From Mycolicibacterium sarraceniae (GTDB lineage: Bacteria; Actinomycetota; Actinomycetes; Mycobacteriales; Mycobacteriaceae): a stretch of DNA of 64,000 nucleotides. This document shows, piece by piece, positions 36,917 to 47,046 of this stretch; the stretch's first letter is position 1; every line of letters begins with the position of its first letter. The stretch spans positions 3,286,001-3,350,000 of the forward strand of contig NZ_AP022595.1 in the NCBI RefSeq assembly GCF_010731875.1, written 5' to 3'. The notes below the pieces were generated by a model, which saw only the letters and a list, made by a program, of their open reading frames with translations, was not told the DNA's origin and did not search any database. Both the position numbers and the translations under genes were made by a program.

Positions 36917-37175
36917 GACGCTGCCTATCTGTTGCTCCCGATCGCCAGTGCGATCGCGCTGTTGCTGCTGTGTCGTCTGGATTCAGCCGTACGTCGCGGA
37001 CCCGGCACGCGCTGACCTGGCACCGTGCCGGTGCCGATGTGCCGGTGGCGGTCAACGTGTTCGCCCCGGCGATAGCCAACGCCGGCCTGCCCGCGATCAT
37101 CGCCATCGACGATTTCGGCAGCGGCTACTCGGCGCTGTCGTATCTGCGCGACCTACCGCCCGAAGAGGTGCTGCC
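36917..37175 (+). pseudogene. remnant of an EAL-domain cyclic-di-GMP protein
   Basis: Between hemQ and msrB lies a 413-bp stretch without an intact gene. A hydrophobic segment (AYLLLPIASAIALLLLC) is read in one frame at about 36920-36990, and VPVAVNVFAPAIANAG plus AIDDFGSGYSALSYLRDLP in another at 37038-37170. The latter is the core of an EAL phosphodiesterase (usually DDFGTGYSSLSYL). Deletions and a frame change leave only fragments. A run of eight T at about 36870-36878 precedes it. Confidence 0.65.
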
Positions 37176-37219
37176 TCTGGTCACAGCGCGCGCCGACGGC
37201 ACGAGCACCTCGCCGCTGA

Positions 37220-37639
37220 CTACTCCTGCGACGGCACCAGTTTCAACGAGATCGAGTTGATGCAATAGCGTTGATCGGTCGGCGTCGGGTATCCCTCACC
37301 GCTGAACACGTGGCCCAGGTGGCTGTGGCAGTTCGCACACAGCACCTCCACCCGGTGCATACCCCCGGAGTCGTCCGGCCGCAGGATCACCGCCTCGGAG
37401 TGCGATGGGTCGAAGAATGACGGCCAGCCGCAGTGGGACTCGAATTTCTCTGTGCTGCGGAACAATTCGGTCCCGCACGCGCGGCAGGCGTAGATGCCTT
37501 CGGTCTTGGTGTCGGTGTATTCACCGGTGAAGGGGCGCTCGGTGCCGGCTTGACGCAGCACCGCGTACTCGGCGGGGTTGAGCCGCTTGCGCCACTCGTC
37601 GTCGGCCAGTTCGAGCTTCGGGGCTGGAATCGAGCTCAT
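37220..37639 (-). CDS. msrB: peptide-methionine (R)-S-oxide reductase
   Basis: A 139-residue repair enzyme for methionine-R-sulfoxide in proteins. Two CxxC pairs (CRACG, CANC) bind zinc. The GWPSFFD, SHLGHVF and catalytic RYCINS motifs are all present. It is Rv2674 by synteny and lies four bases from the aftC stop. Confidence 0.96.
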   Translation of the reverse strand: MSSIPAPKLELADDEWRKRLNPAEYAVLRQAGTERPFTGEYTDTKTEGIYACRACGTELFRSTEKFESHCGWPSFFDPSHSEAVILRPDDSGGMHRVEVLCANCHSHLGHVFSGEGYPTPTDQRYCINSISLKLVPSQE

Positions 37640-37643
37640 GCGT

Positions 37644-38939
37644 TCACGTTACCGCGGGGTCGGCGCGGGGTTCACGCATCCACGGCGGATCGATACCGTC
37701 GGCCAGTCGGCCCTGCGCCTTGGCGTCGGAATAGCGGTAGTACAACACGCAGAACACCACCACCAGCATCAGCGACCAGCCGTAGGTGATCTTCATGTAC
37801 TCCAGGAAGCGTCCGGTCGTCGGCCAGCGCCACATCAGCCAGCGGTCCATCGTCAAGAACCCGTAGGTGGCCAGCCATGCCGGCCAGTTACGCACCACCG
37901 AGTTGGGCAGCACAACGGTCATCAGGAACGGGAACAGCATCATCGAGTAGTAGCCCTGGGCCAGGGACAGCACCAGCCACGACGCGATCAGCAGCACACC
38001 GGATGAGGTCAGCATCCAGAACAGCGGGTCGCGGTCTTTGTAGTAGCGGTGCAGCAGCCACAGGCTGGCCACGGCCAGTGCCAGGAACAGCACGCGCAGC
38101 GCCAGGATCAGCCACCCCGGCAGGCCGTAATAGACGCCGTTGCCCAGCACCGAGCTGTTGAAGTAGTCCCGGGTGGAGAAGATGTAGGGGAGCGTGCGTT
38201 CGACGAAGTTCATCGGATCGGCCACCAGCGGCCAGGCCGCCAGGTTGAACGTCACCGGCACGGCGATGGCCGCCACCACGGCCCGCCACTGCCCTTTGAG
38301 TAGCGGCAGCAGCAGCAGCACGCCAAGCACGGGTTTGAGTACCAGCGACAGCCCGATCGCGACACCGGCCCACCACTGGTGGCTGACCTTGCCGTCGAGC
38401 AGCCAGCGGAAGAACAGCACCTCAAACAGCAGGATGCAGCCGTTGATGTTGGTGAACACCAGGGTGTTGGTCACCGACTCGGTGCAGTACATCGCCAGCA
38501 GCAGGGCGGGCAGGGCCACCGAGGTCAGCGAGAACCTGAACAGGTTCACCAGCAGGCAGGCGGCGATGATCATGGCCGCGGTGTTGAAGAACACGAACCA
38601 GTTGTGCGAGGCGAACACGGGCAGGTACCCGAACGGCGCGAGCAGCAGCGTGCCGCCCGGGAAGTACAGGTAGTGCGGGTCGACGTAGTCGAAGTGCTCG
38701 TTGTAGATGGCGAGTCCGCGGCGGAAATTGGACACCGCGCGGTAGACGGGCCCGAAGTCATCGGTGATGTAGCCGTTGGTCGACAGCACGTAACTGCGGT
38801 GAATGATCGACATGATGGCGATCGGCCATAGTGCAGAACGTAGGACCGCCGCCGCCGAGGGTGGGCTGGTCCGGGAGCGAAATACGGCCAGCAGGCCGGA
38901 TCGCGATGAGTCAGCTGGCGCCACGTCCGCACCGTACAC
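37644..38939 (-). CDS. aftC: alpha-(1->3)-arabinofuranosyltransferase AftC
   Basis: A 431-residue GT-C membrane glycosyltransferase that branches the arabinan of arabinogalactan and lipoarabinomannan using decaprenyl-phosphoryl arabinose. About ten membrane helices are visible. The periplasmic first loop has TDDFGPVYRA with the acidic residues expected for catalysis, and YVDPHYLYFPGGTLLLAPFGY follows. It matches Rv2673 in place and sequence pattern. It is transcribed toward msrB. Confidence 0.93.
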   Translation of the reverse strand: MYGADVAPADSSRSGLLAVFRSRTSPPSAAAVLRSALWPIAIMSIIHRSYVLSTNGYITDDFGPVYRAVSNFRRGLAIYNEHFDYVDPHYLYFPGGTLLLAPFGYLPVFASHNWFVFFNTAAMIIAACLLVNLFRFSLTSVALPALLLAMYCTESVTNTLVFTNINGCILLFEVLFFRWLLDGKVSHQWWAGVAIGLSLVLKPVLGVLLLLPLLKGQWRAVVAAIAVPVTFNLAAWPLVADPMNFVERTLPYIFSTRDYFNSSVLGNGVYYGLPGWLILALRVLFLALAVASLWLLHRYYKDRDPLFWMLTSSGVLLIASWLVLSLAQGYYSMMLFPFLMTVVLPNSVVRNWPAWLATYGFLTMDRWLMWRWPTTGRFLEYMKITYGWSLMLVVVFCVLYYRYSDAKAQGRLADGIDPPWMREPRADPAVT

Positions 38940-38959
38940 CGGCGCGATGCGTCAGACGC

Positions 38960-40543
38960 TTAGGCGGGGCAGTAGGTGTCGGTGGGCGGCATGTTGCCGC
39001 TGTCGAGATACCCCATCATCGGTGGCAGTGCGCACGCCGAGTAGACGCTGGCGCCGTGCCCGAGGCCCTGCCACATCACCCGCTTGCTGGCCGCGCCGGC
39101 GTTGATGACGGTGGCTGCTGACGCCGGGACACCCTGGTTGCCGACGATCGGATCGTTCTGCACGCCGAGCAGCAGCACGTTGACCTTGAGGTCTTTGGGT
39201 TCCTTGGGCGCCGAGCCGCTGGGCCAGTTGAGACATTTGACCAGGCCGAGTGCGCCGACCGTACCGAACTGTGGGTAGAGCTTGCCCCATTGGACGACGA
39301 GTTCGCGCACCCGGTCCGGTGTCGGGCGGTTCAGGGCGTCACTGCACGAATTGATGAACTGGCCGTCGCTGTCGCGCATCGCCTCGGCCTGGTTGATCAG
39401 GCTGTTGAGCTGGTTGGTGTCGCCGCCCCGGGCCGCGGCCAGAGTGTTGGCCAGGCTGACGGTACTGCCGACGCGGTCGCCGCTGGGGAAGCCCATACCG
39501 GTGACGATCGCATTGGCGAGCACCGCGGTCGATACCCCGCCGGGGCCGCGGCCGGCACGGGCGGCGGCCAGCAGCGAGTCGACGGCGCCCTTGGGGTCGG
39601 GGCCGAGCGCGCAGTTGACCGCGACGCATTGTTGTGCGAACGCATCGAGTGCGGCCTGCTGGCCCTTGACCTGCTCTTCGGCGGCTGCTTCGGCGTTGAC
39701 GCCGGGCGGCACAGGCGAATCGAGCACCAGGCGGGCGACCTTGTCGGGGTGGGAGCCGGCGTAGGCCAGCGCGATCTGCGCGCCGTTGCCGACGCCGATC
39801 AGTGCCAGCGACGGCACGTCCCAGGTACTGCGCAGCCGCTCGAGATCCTCGGCGGCGCGGGCATTGTCGTAGGCCGAGTCGCCGGGGGCGATGGTGTCGG
39901 TGCAGCTCGTCGTCGCGGTCATGGTGATCGCGCCGAGGTTGGCCACCGGGTCGTCACCGGACTCGAACTGGGCCTGGTCGCGCATTTCTTGGCGGTCGAA
40001 CGCGTCACGACAGTCGACCGGGCTGGACATCCCGAGGCCGCGACGGTCCACCGAGACGATGGGGTGGCTCTTGAGCACATCGGCACCCGAGCGCGACAGC
40101 CACACCGGTAGCTGCATCGACGACGGGATGTCGGTGCCGGTGGTGAACACCAGCGGGCCGGCGTCGGGCGGGGTCTGCCCGGACCGGGCGCGCACCACTC
40201 CGACGCTCACGGTGCCGGTCGCGCCGGCGACCGGGTCGAGGTCGGCGTCGTAGGTGGCGCACTCCAGGGTCACCCCCGGGGCGGGCGGCGTGCCGGCGTC
40301 GCCGAAGACCTTCGAGGTGCAGTCTTTCCAGCCGAGCTCGTTCTTGGGGGCGGCGATGGCCGGCGGGCCACCGGCTGTTGTGGCGGTGGCCGGGGCCGCC
40401 GGGTTGTACGCCTTATCGCTGGCGAACTGCGGGTTGGCAGCCAGCCACGGGGCACATCCGGTCAGCAAAGCGGTTAGTACCGCGGTGCCGAGGCCGACTA
40501 TGGCCTGGGAGGCCCAGACCCGACGATCGCGCATGCCCACCAC
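38960..40543 (-). CDS. secreted lipoprotein of the alpha/beta hydrolase (TAP-like) family
   Basis: A 527-residue exported protein. A signal peptide ends in the lipobox LTGC (about residues 27-30). The hydrolase core has SVDRRGLGMSS (oxyanion region), LLLGVQNDPIVG (acid) and GLGHGASVY (His). The nucleophile elbow reads GVGNGAQ, so the usual serine of GxSxG appears to be glycine. It is Rv2672 by synteny, annotated there as a possible secreted protease. The missing serine makes activity doubtful, or moves it to another residue. Confidence 0.85.
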   Translation of the reverse strand: MVGMRDRRVWASQAIVGLGTAVLTALLTGCAPWLAANPQFASDKAYNPAAPATATTAGGPPAIAAPKNELGWKDCTSKVFGDAGTPPAPGVTLECATYDADLDPVAGATGTVSVGVVRARSGQTPPDAGPLVFTTGTDIPSSMQLPVWLSRSGADVLKSHPIVSVDRRGLGMSSPVDCRDAFDRQEMRDQAQFESGDDPVANLGAITMTATTSCTDTIAPGDSAYDNARAAEDLERLRSTWDVPSLALIGVGNGAQIALAYAGSHPDKVARLVLDSPVPPGVNAEAAAEEQVKGQQAALDAFAQQCVAVNCALGPDPKGAVDSLLAAARAGRGPGGVSTAVLANAIVTGMGFPSGDRVGSTVSLANTLAAARGGDTNQLNSLINQAEAMRDSDGQFINSCSDALNRPTPDRVRELVVQWGKLYPQFGTVGALGLVKCLNWPSGSAPKEPKDLKVNVLLLGVQNDPIVGNQGVPASAATVINAGAASKRVMWQGLGHGASVYSACALPPMMGYLDSGNMPPTDTYCPA

Positions 40544-40570
40544 AGTAGCGATACGGCTGCGCGATACCGG

Positions 40571-41356
40571 TCAGCCGACGCGCGTGTAGCGGCTGTACAG
40601 ATAGCCGTCGGCATCGGAGATGAGGTGCGCGCGGTGCATCGACGTCAGCACGTGACCGGAGCCGGTCGCGATCCGCGGCGCCGCGCCGCCGACGAGCTTG
40701 GGCGCGGTGGTCAGGCACAGCTCGTCGAGCAGCTCGTGGTCGACGAACGTCCCCGTCAGGGTGGGTCCGCCTTCGCACAGCACCCGCAATAATCCGCGGT
40801 CGCCGAGTGCGGCCAGCATGGCGGCGGGATCGACCTCGGCGGGATCGGTTGCCGAGCAGGTGATCACCTCGGCCGCACCGGCGAGCCGGGTGCGGGTGTC
40901 ATCGGCGGCGTCGGCACAGGTGAGCACCAGCGGTGTCACCTCGGTGCGGGTCAGTACGGGTAAGTCGTGCTCGATGTGCCCGGAGCGGGTGACCAACGCG
41001 ATCGGAGGGACCTCGCTCTGGCCGCGCCGTTGCCGCTGCGCGCGCTGCGCGAGCGTCATCTGCGCGCCGGAGTAGTTCTCGGCGCGGGCGGTACCGGCGC
41101 CGACGACGATGACGTCGGCGAGCTCGCGCAGGGTCCGGAATACCCGCCGGTCGCCGGCGCCGCCCAACCCGCCCGACTTTCCGTCGGTTGCGGCACCGCC
41201 GTCCAGGCTGGCGATCATGTTGCCGCGGACGAAGCAGCGGGTCAGTCCGGCCGGGTAGGCGTAGAGCGCGGTGAGGCGGTCGTCATCGACGACGGCGTTT
41301 TCGCCGAGCAGTGTGAAGTGCGTCCCATCGAGATCAGTGGGGATTGGGTCGGGCAT
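40571..41356 (-). CDS. RibD C-terminal-like pyrimidine reductase family protein
   Basis: A 261-residue protein of the dihydrofolate reductase fold used by the riboflavin pyrimidine reductase. NMIASLDGGAATDGKSGGLG, DVIVVGAGTARAENY and LCEGGPTLTGTFVDHELLDE are the family motifs. It lacks the deaminase domain of a full RibD. The ATG at 41356 is used; a GTG two codons earlier is possible. It is Rv2671 by synteny; there the protein has also been linked to folate analogue metabolism. Confidence 0.88.
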   Translation of the reverse strand: MPDPIPTDLDGTHFTLLGENAVVDDDRLTALYAYPAGLTRCFVRGNMIASLDGGAATDGKSGGLGGAGDRRVFRTLRELADVIVVGAGTARAENYSGAQMTLAQRAQRQRRGQSEVPPIALVTRSGHIEHDLPVLTRTEVTPLVLTCADAADDTRTRLAGAAEVITCSATDPAEVDPAAMLAALGDRGLLRVLCEGGPTLTGTFVDHELLDELCLTTAPKLVGGAAPRIATGSGHVLTSMHRAHLISDADGYLYSRYTRVG

Positions 41357-41391
41357 ACGCACGATTGCAGCACGCGGATAGGGTGCCTGTC

Positions 41392-42408
41392 ATGGACCGC
41401 CTTGTCGATCGGCATCCGACGGTCTCCCCGGACCGGTTGGTGGCCCAGCTCGTCCCGCCGCCCACCTTCGCCGACGTCCGCTTCGACACGTATCGGCCCG
41501 ATCCTGCCGAACTCAGCCAAGCCGCCGCCGTGGACGCCTGCCGCGGCTTCTGTGCCGAGGCGCAGCGCCGCAGGGCCGGCAAGAAGAAGCTGTTCGGCAA
41601 GCGGGAGACCCTGCCCGGGGTGGGCATCTACCTCGACGGCGGGTTCGGTGTCGGCAAGACGCACCTGCTGGCGTCGATCTATCGGCAGCTGCCGGACGCG
41701 GCCGAACACCCCAAGGCGTTCGCGACATTCGGCGAGCTCACCCAGCTGGCCGGGGTCTTCGGCTTCCTCGAGTGCATCGACTTGCTGGCCGACTACGTGG
41801 TGGTCTGCATCGATGAGTTCGAGCTCGATGATCCGGGCAACACCACGCTGGTCTCGAGGCTGCTGTCGCAAATCGTCGAGCGCGGGGTGTCTATCGCGGC
41901 GACGTCGAACACGCTGCCCGAGCAACTCGGCGAGGGGCGCTTCGCCGCCCAGGACTTCCTCCGTGAAATCAGCTCCCTGGCAAGCATTTTCACCACCGTA
42001 CGGATCGAAGGCCCGGACTACCGGCACCGTGGTCTGCCGCCGGCACCCGAACCGCTGTCCGACGAAGCGGTGGCCGCTCGGGCAGCCGAGGTGTCCGGGG
42101 CCACCCTCGACGATTTCGACGCGCTCTGCGCGCACCTGGCGACCATGCACCCCTCGCGCTACCTCACCCTGATCGAAGGCGTACCGGGGGTTTTCATCAC
42201 CGGCGTCCACCCGATCGACGACCAGAATGTGGCCCTGCGCCTCGTCGCGTTGACCGACCGGCTGTACGACGCGGGCATTCCGGTAGTGGCATCGGGTGCC
42301 AAACTGGACACCGTCTTCTCCGAGGAGATGCTGGCCGGCGGCTACCGCAAAAAGTACCTGCGCGCGACGTCACGACTGCTTGCGCTGACGAGCCCCGGCG
42401 GACTCTAG
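41392..42408 (+). CDS. zapE: cell division protein ZapE (AFG1-like ATPase)
   Basis: A 338-residue P-loop ATPase. Walker A is GGFGVGKTHLLAS, Walker B is VVCIDEFELDDPG, and SNTLPEQLGEGRF is the family-specific sensor region. ZapE acts at the FtsZ ring in E. coli and AFG1 acts in mitochondrial protein quality control. The ATG at 41392 (MDRLVDRHPTVSP) is the family start. It is Rv2670c by synteny and the last gene of the conserved block. Confidence 0.9.
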   Translation: MDRLVDRHPTVSPDRLVAQLVPPPTFADVRFDTYRPDPAELSQAAAVDACRGFCAEAQRRRAGKKKLFGKRETLPGVGIYLDGGFGVGKTHLLASIYRQLPDAAEHPKAFATFGELTQLAGVFGFLECIDLLADYVVVCIDEFELDDPGNTTLVSRLLSQIVERGVSIAATSNTLPEQLGEGRFAAQDFLREISSLASIFTTVRIEGPDYRHRGLPPAPEPLSDEAVAARAAEVSGATLDDFDALCAHLATMHPSRYLTLIEGVPGVFITGVHPIDDQNVALRLVALTDRLYDAGIPVVASGAKLDTVFSEEMLAGGYRKKYLRATSRLLALTSPGGL

Positions 42409-42411
42409 CTG

Positions 42412-42726
42412 CTAGCTGTCCGCGTCAGGAGCGGGCCGGATCTTGGCCAGCTCGGTGAGGCCACTGACCATGAGCACCCGCATCAACACGGGGTTCGCGA
42501 TGATCTCCAGCGATTCCGCATGGGGCGCAAGGGCATTGATCGCCGCGCTGTCCAGGTACTCGACGGCGCTGAGGTCCACGGTCAGGCTGTCGGCGTCACT
42601 ATCGATACCGGCGTCAAGGGCCTTGGCGAAGTCGGCCACGTTGCTGGCGTCGATCTCGCCGGTGGCGAACAGCACCAGTTGGCCGTCGGCTGCGCGGTCG
42701 ATACGAACTGTCAATGGCGTGCTCAT
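42412..42726 (-). CDS. STAS domain anti-sigma factor antagonist
   Basis: A 104-residue single-domain STAS protein. The phosphorylatable serine lies in YLDSAAINAL at about residues 57-66. Such proteins bind an RsbW-type kinase when unphosphorylated and so free a sigma factor. Its ATG overlaps the stop of the 1371-residue hub gene, so the two are made together; the hub contains both the phosphatase and kinase domains that could act on it. Confidence 0.85.
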   Translation of the reverse strand: MSTPLTVRIDRAADGQLVLFATGEIDASNVADFAKALDAGIDSDADSLTVDLSAVEYLDSAAINALAPHAESLEIIANPVLMRVLMVSGLTELAKIRPAPDADS

Positions 42727-45700
42727 CGGCGGATCCTGGTCGCGAGGTGCACGATGGTGCCGGTGGTGTCTCGCAGGATCGAGACGTCCTCCATCAGTGC
42801 TTGCATGATCTGAATACCCTTGCCGCGGTGGCTATACCCGGTGTCCTTGGGTTTCCACGACCCGGCATCGATGATGGTGAGGCGCAGCTGGTCGACCTCC
42901 GAGATGGCCTGCAGGGTGATCGTTCCGCTGCCCTGGCTGTGGCGATAACCGTGCTCGATGGAGTTGGTGACCGCTTCGCCGGCGGCGACCAACACATCCT
43001 GCGCCTGATCTTGGTCGATGCCCGCGGCATTGAGCCAATCGCGTAACGCCGCCCGCGCAGGAGCCAGGTGCAATGGGTCGGCGGGGATCGTCACTTCCAG
43101 CGGCGCGGGATGACGGTAGAGCAACATGGCGACATCGTCCTGGTATCCGCCCTCGGGTGCCAGGCGTTCCATGATCTGATCGGCCAGCGGGTCGAGATCG
43201 AGCACGCTGTCATCGCGAATGAGGTTGGCGGCCCGGTCTATTCCGTCGTCGAGCGAACTACGCCGGCGCTCGACCAGCCCGTCGGTGTAGAGCAGCAGGG
43301 TGGCCTGCGCCGGTACGGTCGCCTGAGCCTGGGGGCGCTCCCGGTCCGGGCGGATGCCGAGTGCGATGGAATGCCCGCCCTCGAGCAGTTGGGTGGTGCC
43401 GTCGGCGTTCACCAGGATGGCCGGCGGATGGCCGGCACTGGAGTACGTCAGTTCTCCGGTGTCGGGGTCCAGAATTGCGCAGAACGCGGTGGTGGATTGG
43501 GCACCGGGGAGGCGGGCCGCGAAGCGGTCTAGACCGGCCAATGCCGCAGCGGGGCTTGAGTTTTCCAGTAGCAATGCGCGGCAGGCGCTACGGAGCTGGC
43601 CCATCACCGTCGCGGCACTCAGGTCGTGGCCGACGCAGTCGCCGACGACCAGGGCGATGCGGCCGTCGTCGAGGGCGATGACGTCATACCAGTCGCCACC
43701 GACCTGTAGCGGGTGTGATGCGGGCTGATAGCGGACCGCGAAACCGGCGGGCAGATAGGCCGGTCCCAGAATTGAATGTTGTAGTGCCAGAGCAGTTTCG
43801 CGCTGCTGATCCACTTGGTGGACACGCTGTAGGCCTTGTCCGAGTCGGCCGGCCAGCACAGTCAGCAAGGTCTGGTCTTCGGAGGTGAAGGGGCGTTCGT
43901 TGGGAAGATCGATCCAGATCACCAGGGTGCCGCGCGGGTGCTGCAGTGCGATACCCGCCGAACCGTTGACGGTAGTATCCGCGGTCAGCAGGTCCCCGCT
44001 GCTGCCCAGCGCGGTGATGCGGTCTCGAACCTCATCCGGCAGCGCAGCCCACTGCGCATCGTCAACGTCGCCGAGCAGCTCCCGGGTATCCGGTCCCGAG
44101 AAGATGGCCCCCAGTATCCGTCGGGCCGACCATTGGCCACGCAGCTGTTCGATCGCGGTGCGCAGCGCACCGTCAGCGGTATCGGCCTGTGCTAGTTGCT
44201 GATTCAAGGTCGCGAGGGCGACTTGGCGTTGACCGCTGTAATGCTCGGCGGTGACATCGCGGAAGGTTCCGACCATGACGCCTCGGCCGGTGTCGGGATC
44301 CTCGGCGTGTGCGATGTTCGCCGTGATCCACACCCGGTGGCCGTCTCGGTGATTCACCGGAACGGTGTAGCTACCGTGCGGGTGAGTGGGGATACCGGCG
44401 AAGGCCTCGACGATCTGCTGATGTGCGTCGGGTTCGGTCTCGGCGTCGGGCCACCATGGATGCTGCGGGGCATAGGGCAGATCCTCCGGGCCGAAACCGA
44501 GGATATCGGTGAAGGCGTTGTTGATCTCGATCACCACGCCGACTTCGTTGCAGACGAAGAACGCCTCCTGCAGAGACTCGACCAGCGCCGCGCGCCAGCG
44601 GGTGTGGTGGGTGCGCAGGCGGGCCAGCTCGATATTGGCCCGCGCCCGAGCCAGCAGATCGGCCGCAGCGAACGGTTTCACCAGATAGTCGTCGGCGCCT
44701 GCTCGCAGTCCTTCGCTGGACGCTTCCTGGCCGGCCCGCGCCGACAGCAGCAGAACAGGGACGCCGACGGTGCGGCTGTTGGTGCGTAGCGCGGCCACCA
44801 GCGCCAGCCCGTCGAGTCGGGGCATCATCACATCGCTGACCACGAGGTCGGGCAGTTCGGTCCAGATTCGTTCCAGTGCCTGCTGACCGTCGGCCACCGC
44901 GTCGACCTGGTAGCCGGCGCCGCGCAGCAGCCGGACCAGGTATTCGCGCATATCGGCGTTGTCGTCGGCGACAAGTACGCGGCGCGGCGCGGCACCCCCT
45001 GGCGGGGGGTCCGGGACGTGTGACATGTCTGCGGTGTCGTTGTTCGGCAGCCAGCGCAGAGCTTCCTGAACATAGGGTTCGGCGATCCCGGAGGATCCCC
45101 AGCCTTCACCAGGCGAGGTCACTGCGTCGGCGGGCAGGTGCCCCGCTCCGATCGGCAGCCGGACGGTGAAGGTCGTGCCCGCACCCGCGACGCTCTCGGC
45201 GCCGATCGTGCCACCGTGCAAGCCGACGAGCTCCTTCACCAGCGCCAGCCCGATGCCGCTGCCTTCGGTGGAGCGGGCGCGGGCATTTTCGATCCGGTGG
45301 AAGCGCTCGAACAGCCGGGGCATCTCGGCGACGGACACACCGATACCGGTATCGGCGATGCTCACCACCGCGTCGTCGCCGTCGCGGAACACCCGGACTG
45401 TGATCGTGCCGTCGAAGGTGTACTTCAGCGCATTGGACAGCAGGTTGAGGACCACCTTTTCCCACATGTCGTGATCGAGGTAGACCGGCTCGTCCAGGGT
45501 CTGGCAGTCCACGATCAGCTGCAGGCCGGCTCGGTCGATAGCCGAGCGGAACACGCTGGCCAGCTCCGCCGTCACGGTGGCCACATCCACCGGCTCGTAA
45601 TGGGCCTGCACCCGGTTGGCCTCGATCCGGGAGAAGTCCAACAGCGTGTTCACCAGTTTGGCCAGGCGTAACCCGTTGCGCTGGATCACGTCCAGCTCTT

Positions 45701-46838
45701 TTTGGGCGTGTTCGTCGAGCGCTGGTGTGCGGGTGCGCAGCTCGGCGACCGGGCCCAGGATCAGGGTGATCGGTGTGCGGAACTCGTGGCTGATGTTGGA
45801 GAAGAACGTCGTCTTGGCGCGGTCCAGCTCTGCGAGTTCCTCGACTTGCCGCTGCTGCTCGCGGTAGTTGCGGGCACTGGAGATCCCGCTCGCGATATGG
45901 CCCGCGACCAGGTCGATGAAACCGCGGTACTGGTCATCGAACGGCCGGAAGCGATTCAGGCCGGCGACCAGAAAGCCGGACGGCGTCCCGCCTTGTGTCA
46001 GAAGCGGTGTCACGAACGCTTGGCGGGGCGGCTCCGCCCATTCACCGGTCGGCAGGTCGGAGAATCCGTCGCCGTCGAGGTCGACGACCACCACATGGCC
46101 GTGCGCCGGCTTGTCGATGGGCCAGATGCTCGACCCATCTGCGGGGAGCACAGCCGGTGCGGCGGGGTGGCCGGCCCGGAATCCGGTGACTCCGGCCAGG
46201 CGGGCGGTGCCGTCGTCGTTTAGCAGGTAGGTCAGGGTGAACGGCAGGTCTCGCGGATTGCGCTCGAGCTGACGGGACGAAAAGGTCAGCGTTTCCCGCT
46301 CGGTGCGCAGCGTCGAGGGATCGGAGCCGAGGTGGCGCAGCGTGGACATCCGGCGTTCGCCGATCACCCGGTCGGTGTCCTCGCTGACGACGCACAGCAT
46401 GCCGACGATGTCTCCGGCGTCGTCGCGCAGCGGGCTGTAGGAGAACGTGTGGTAGGTCTCCTCGGGGTAGCCCGAGCGTTCGAGGAACAGCAGCAGGGCT
46501 TCGTCCCAGGTCGCCTCGGCCGACGACAGCACATGGTCGATCCGGGGGCCGATGTCGTCCCAGATCTCGGCCCACACGTCCCGGGCGGGCCGGCCCAGCG
46601 CCCACGGGTATTTACGGCCGAGCGTGTCGCGCCGGTAGGCGTCATTGCAAAAGAACGTCAGGTCGGATCCCCAGGCCATCCACATGGGAAAACGGGAGGA
46701 CAGCAGGATGCTGACCGCGGTTCGCAGGCTCTGCGGCCAACCGTCGGATGCCCCCAGTGGGGTCGCTGTCCAGTCGACGTGCGACAGATCGCGACCCACG
46801 GGATCGTTGGGGCCCGAAGCCGAGCCAACGTCCACCAC
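42723..46838 (-). CDS. hybrid sensor kinase / receiver / PP2C phosphatase / anti-sigma kinase (1371 aa)
   Basis: A very large cytosolic signalling protein with no clear membrane segment. In order: PAS-like 20-160, GAF 190-325, HisKA with His351 ([12 protein letters not shown]), HATPase 455-565 (N469, DTGIG, GSGIG), receiver domain 619-735 with Asp669 (VVSDVMMP), PAS 750-865, GAF-like 880-1005, PP2C/SpoIIE phosphatase 1030-1242 ([35 protein letters not shown]), and an RsbW-type HATPase 1250-1371 ([21 protein letters not shown]). It thus joins a two-component relay to partner switching in one chain. It starts at a GTG and precedes the STAS gene. Confidence 0.93.
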   Translation of the reverse strand: MVDVGSASGPNDPVGRDLSHVDWTATPLGASDGWPQSLRTAVSILLSSRFPMWMAWGSDLTFFCNDAYRRDTLGRKYPWALGRPARDVWAEIWDDIGPRIDHVLSSAEATWDEALLLFLERSGYPEETYHTFSYSPLRDDAGDIVGMLCVVSEDTDRVIGERRMSTLRHLGSDPSTLRTERETLTFSSRQLERNPRDLPFTLTYLLNDDGTARLAGVTGFRAGHPAAPAVLPADGSSIWPIDKPAHGHVVVVDLDGDGFSDLPTGEWAEPPRQAFVTPLLTQGGTPSGFLVAGLNRFRPFDDQYRGFIDLVAGHIASGISSARNYREQQRQVEELAELDRAKTTFFSNISHEFRTPITLILGPVAELRTRTPALDEHAQKELDVIQRNGLRLAKLVNTLLDFSRIEANRVQAHYEPVDVATVTAELASVFRSAIDRAGLQLIVDCQTLDEPVYLDHDMWEKVVLNLLSNALKYTFDGTITVRVFRDGDDAVVSIADTGIGVSVAEMPRLFERFHRIENARARSTEGSGIGLALVKELVGLHGGTIGAESVAGAGTTFTVRLPIGAGHLPADAVTSPGEGWGSSGIAEPYVQEALRWLPNNDTADMSHVPDPPPGGAAPRRVLVADDNADMREYLVRLLRGAGYQVDAVADGQQALERIWTELPDLVVSDVMMPRLDGLALVAALRTNSRTVGVPVLLLSARAGQEASSEGLRAGADDYLVKPFAAADLLARARANIELARLRTHHTRWRAALVESLQEAFFVCNEVGVVIEINNAFTDILGFGPEDLPYAPQHPWWPDAETEPDAHQQIVEAFAGIPTHPHGSYTVPVNHRDGHRVWITANIAHAEDPDTGRGVMVGTFRDVTAEHYSGQRQVALATLNQQLAQADTADGALRTAIEQLRGQWSARRILGAIFSGPDTRELLGDVDDAQWAALPDEVRDRITALGSSGDLLTADTTVNGSAGIALQHPRGTLVIWIDLPNERPFTSEDQTLLTVLAGRLGQGLQRVHQVDQQRETALALQHSILGPAYLPAGFAVRYQPASHPLQVGGDWYDVIALDDGRIALVVGDCVGHDLSAATVMGQLRSACRALLLENSSPAAALAGLDRFAARLPGAQSTTAFCAILDPDTGELTYSSAGHPPAILVNADGTTQLLEGGHSIALGIRPDRERPQAQATVPAQATLLLYTDGLVERRRSSLDDGIDRAANLIRDDSVLDLDPLADQIMERLAPEGGYQDDVAMLLYRHPAPLEVTIPADPLHLAPARAALRDWLNAAGIDQDQAQDVLVAAGEAVTNSIEHGYRHSQGSGTITLQAISEVDQLRLTIIDAGSWKPKDTGYSHRGKGIQIMQALMEDVSILRDTTGTIVHLATRIRR

Positions 46839-47046
46839 GCGTCCTTTCGACCGGATCCGGCGTTGTGCGATCAGGCAACGGAGTTCACATTACGGCCAGA
46901 TCGCTCAACCAGGGGCCAGTCGGCGCAGCGTGTGGGACTAGAGCAGGCGAATCAGCACGAAGTCATGGTCGGCGTGCGCAGCCAGCGTGAACGTCTTGGT
47001 ACCGGCAATGGTCAAGCCGCTCTTGGTAGGGCACCGTTGATAGCGG
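46839..47046 (-). other. 208-bp gap with a possible gene tail
   Basis: On the minus strand, at about 47015-46938, one frame reads GLTIAGTKTFTLAAHADHDF and ends in RLL and a TAG. This looks like the C-terminus of a protein whose rest is missing. The remaining part probably carries the hub gene promoter. Nothing else is recognised. Confidence 0.25.
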
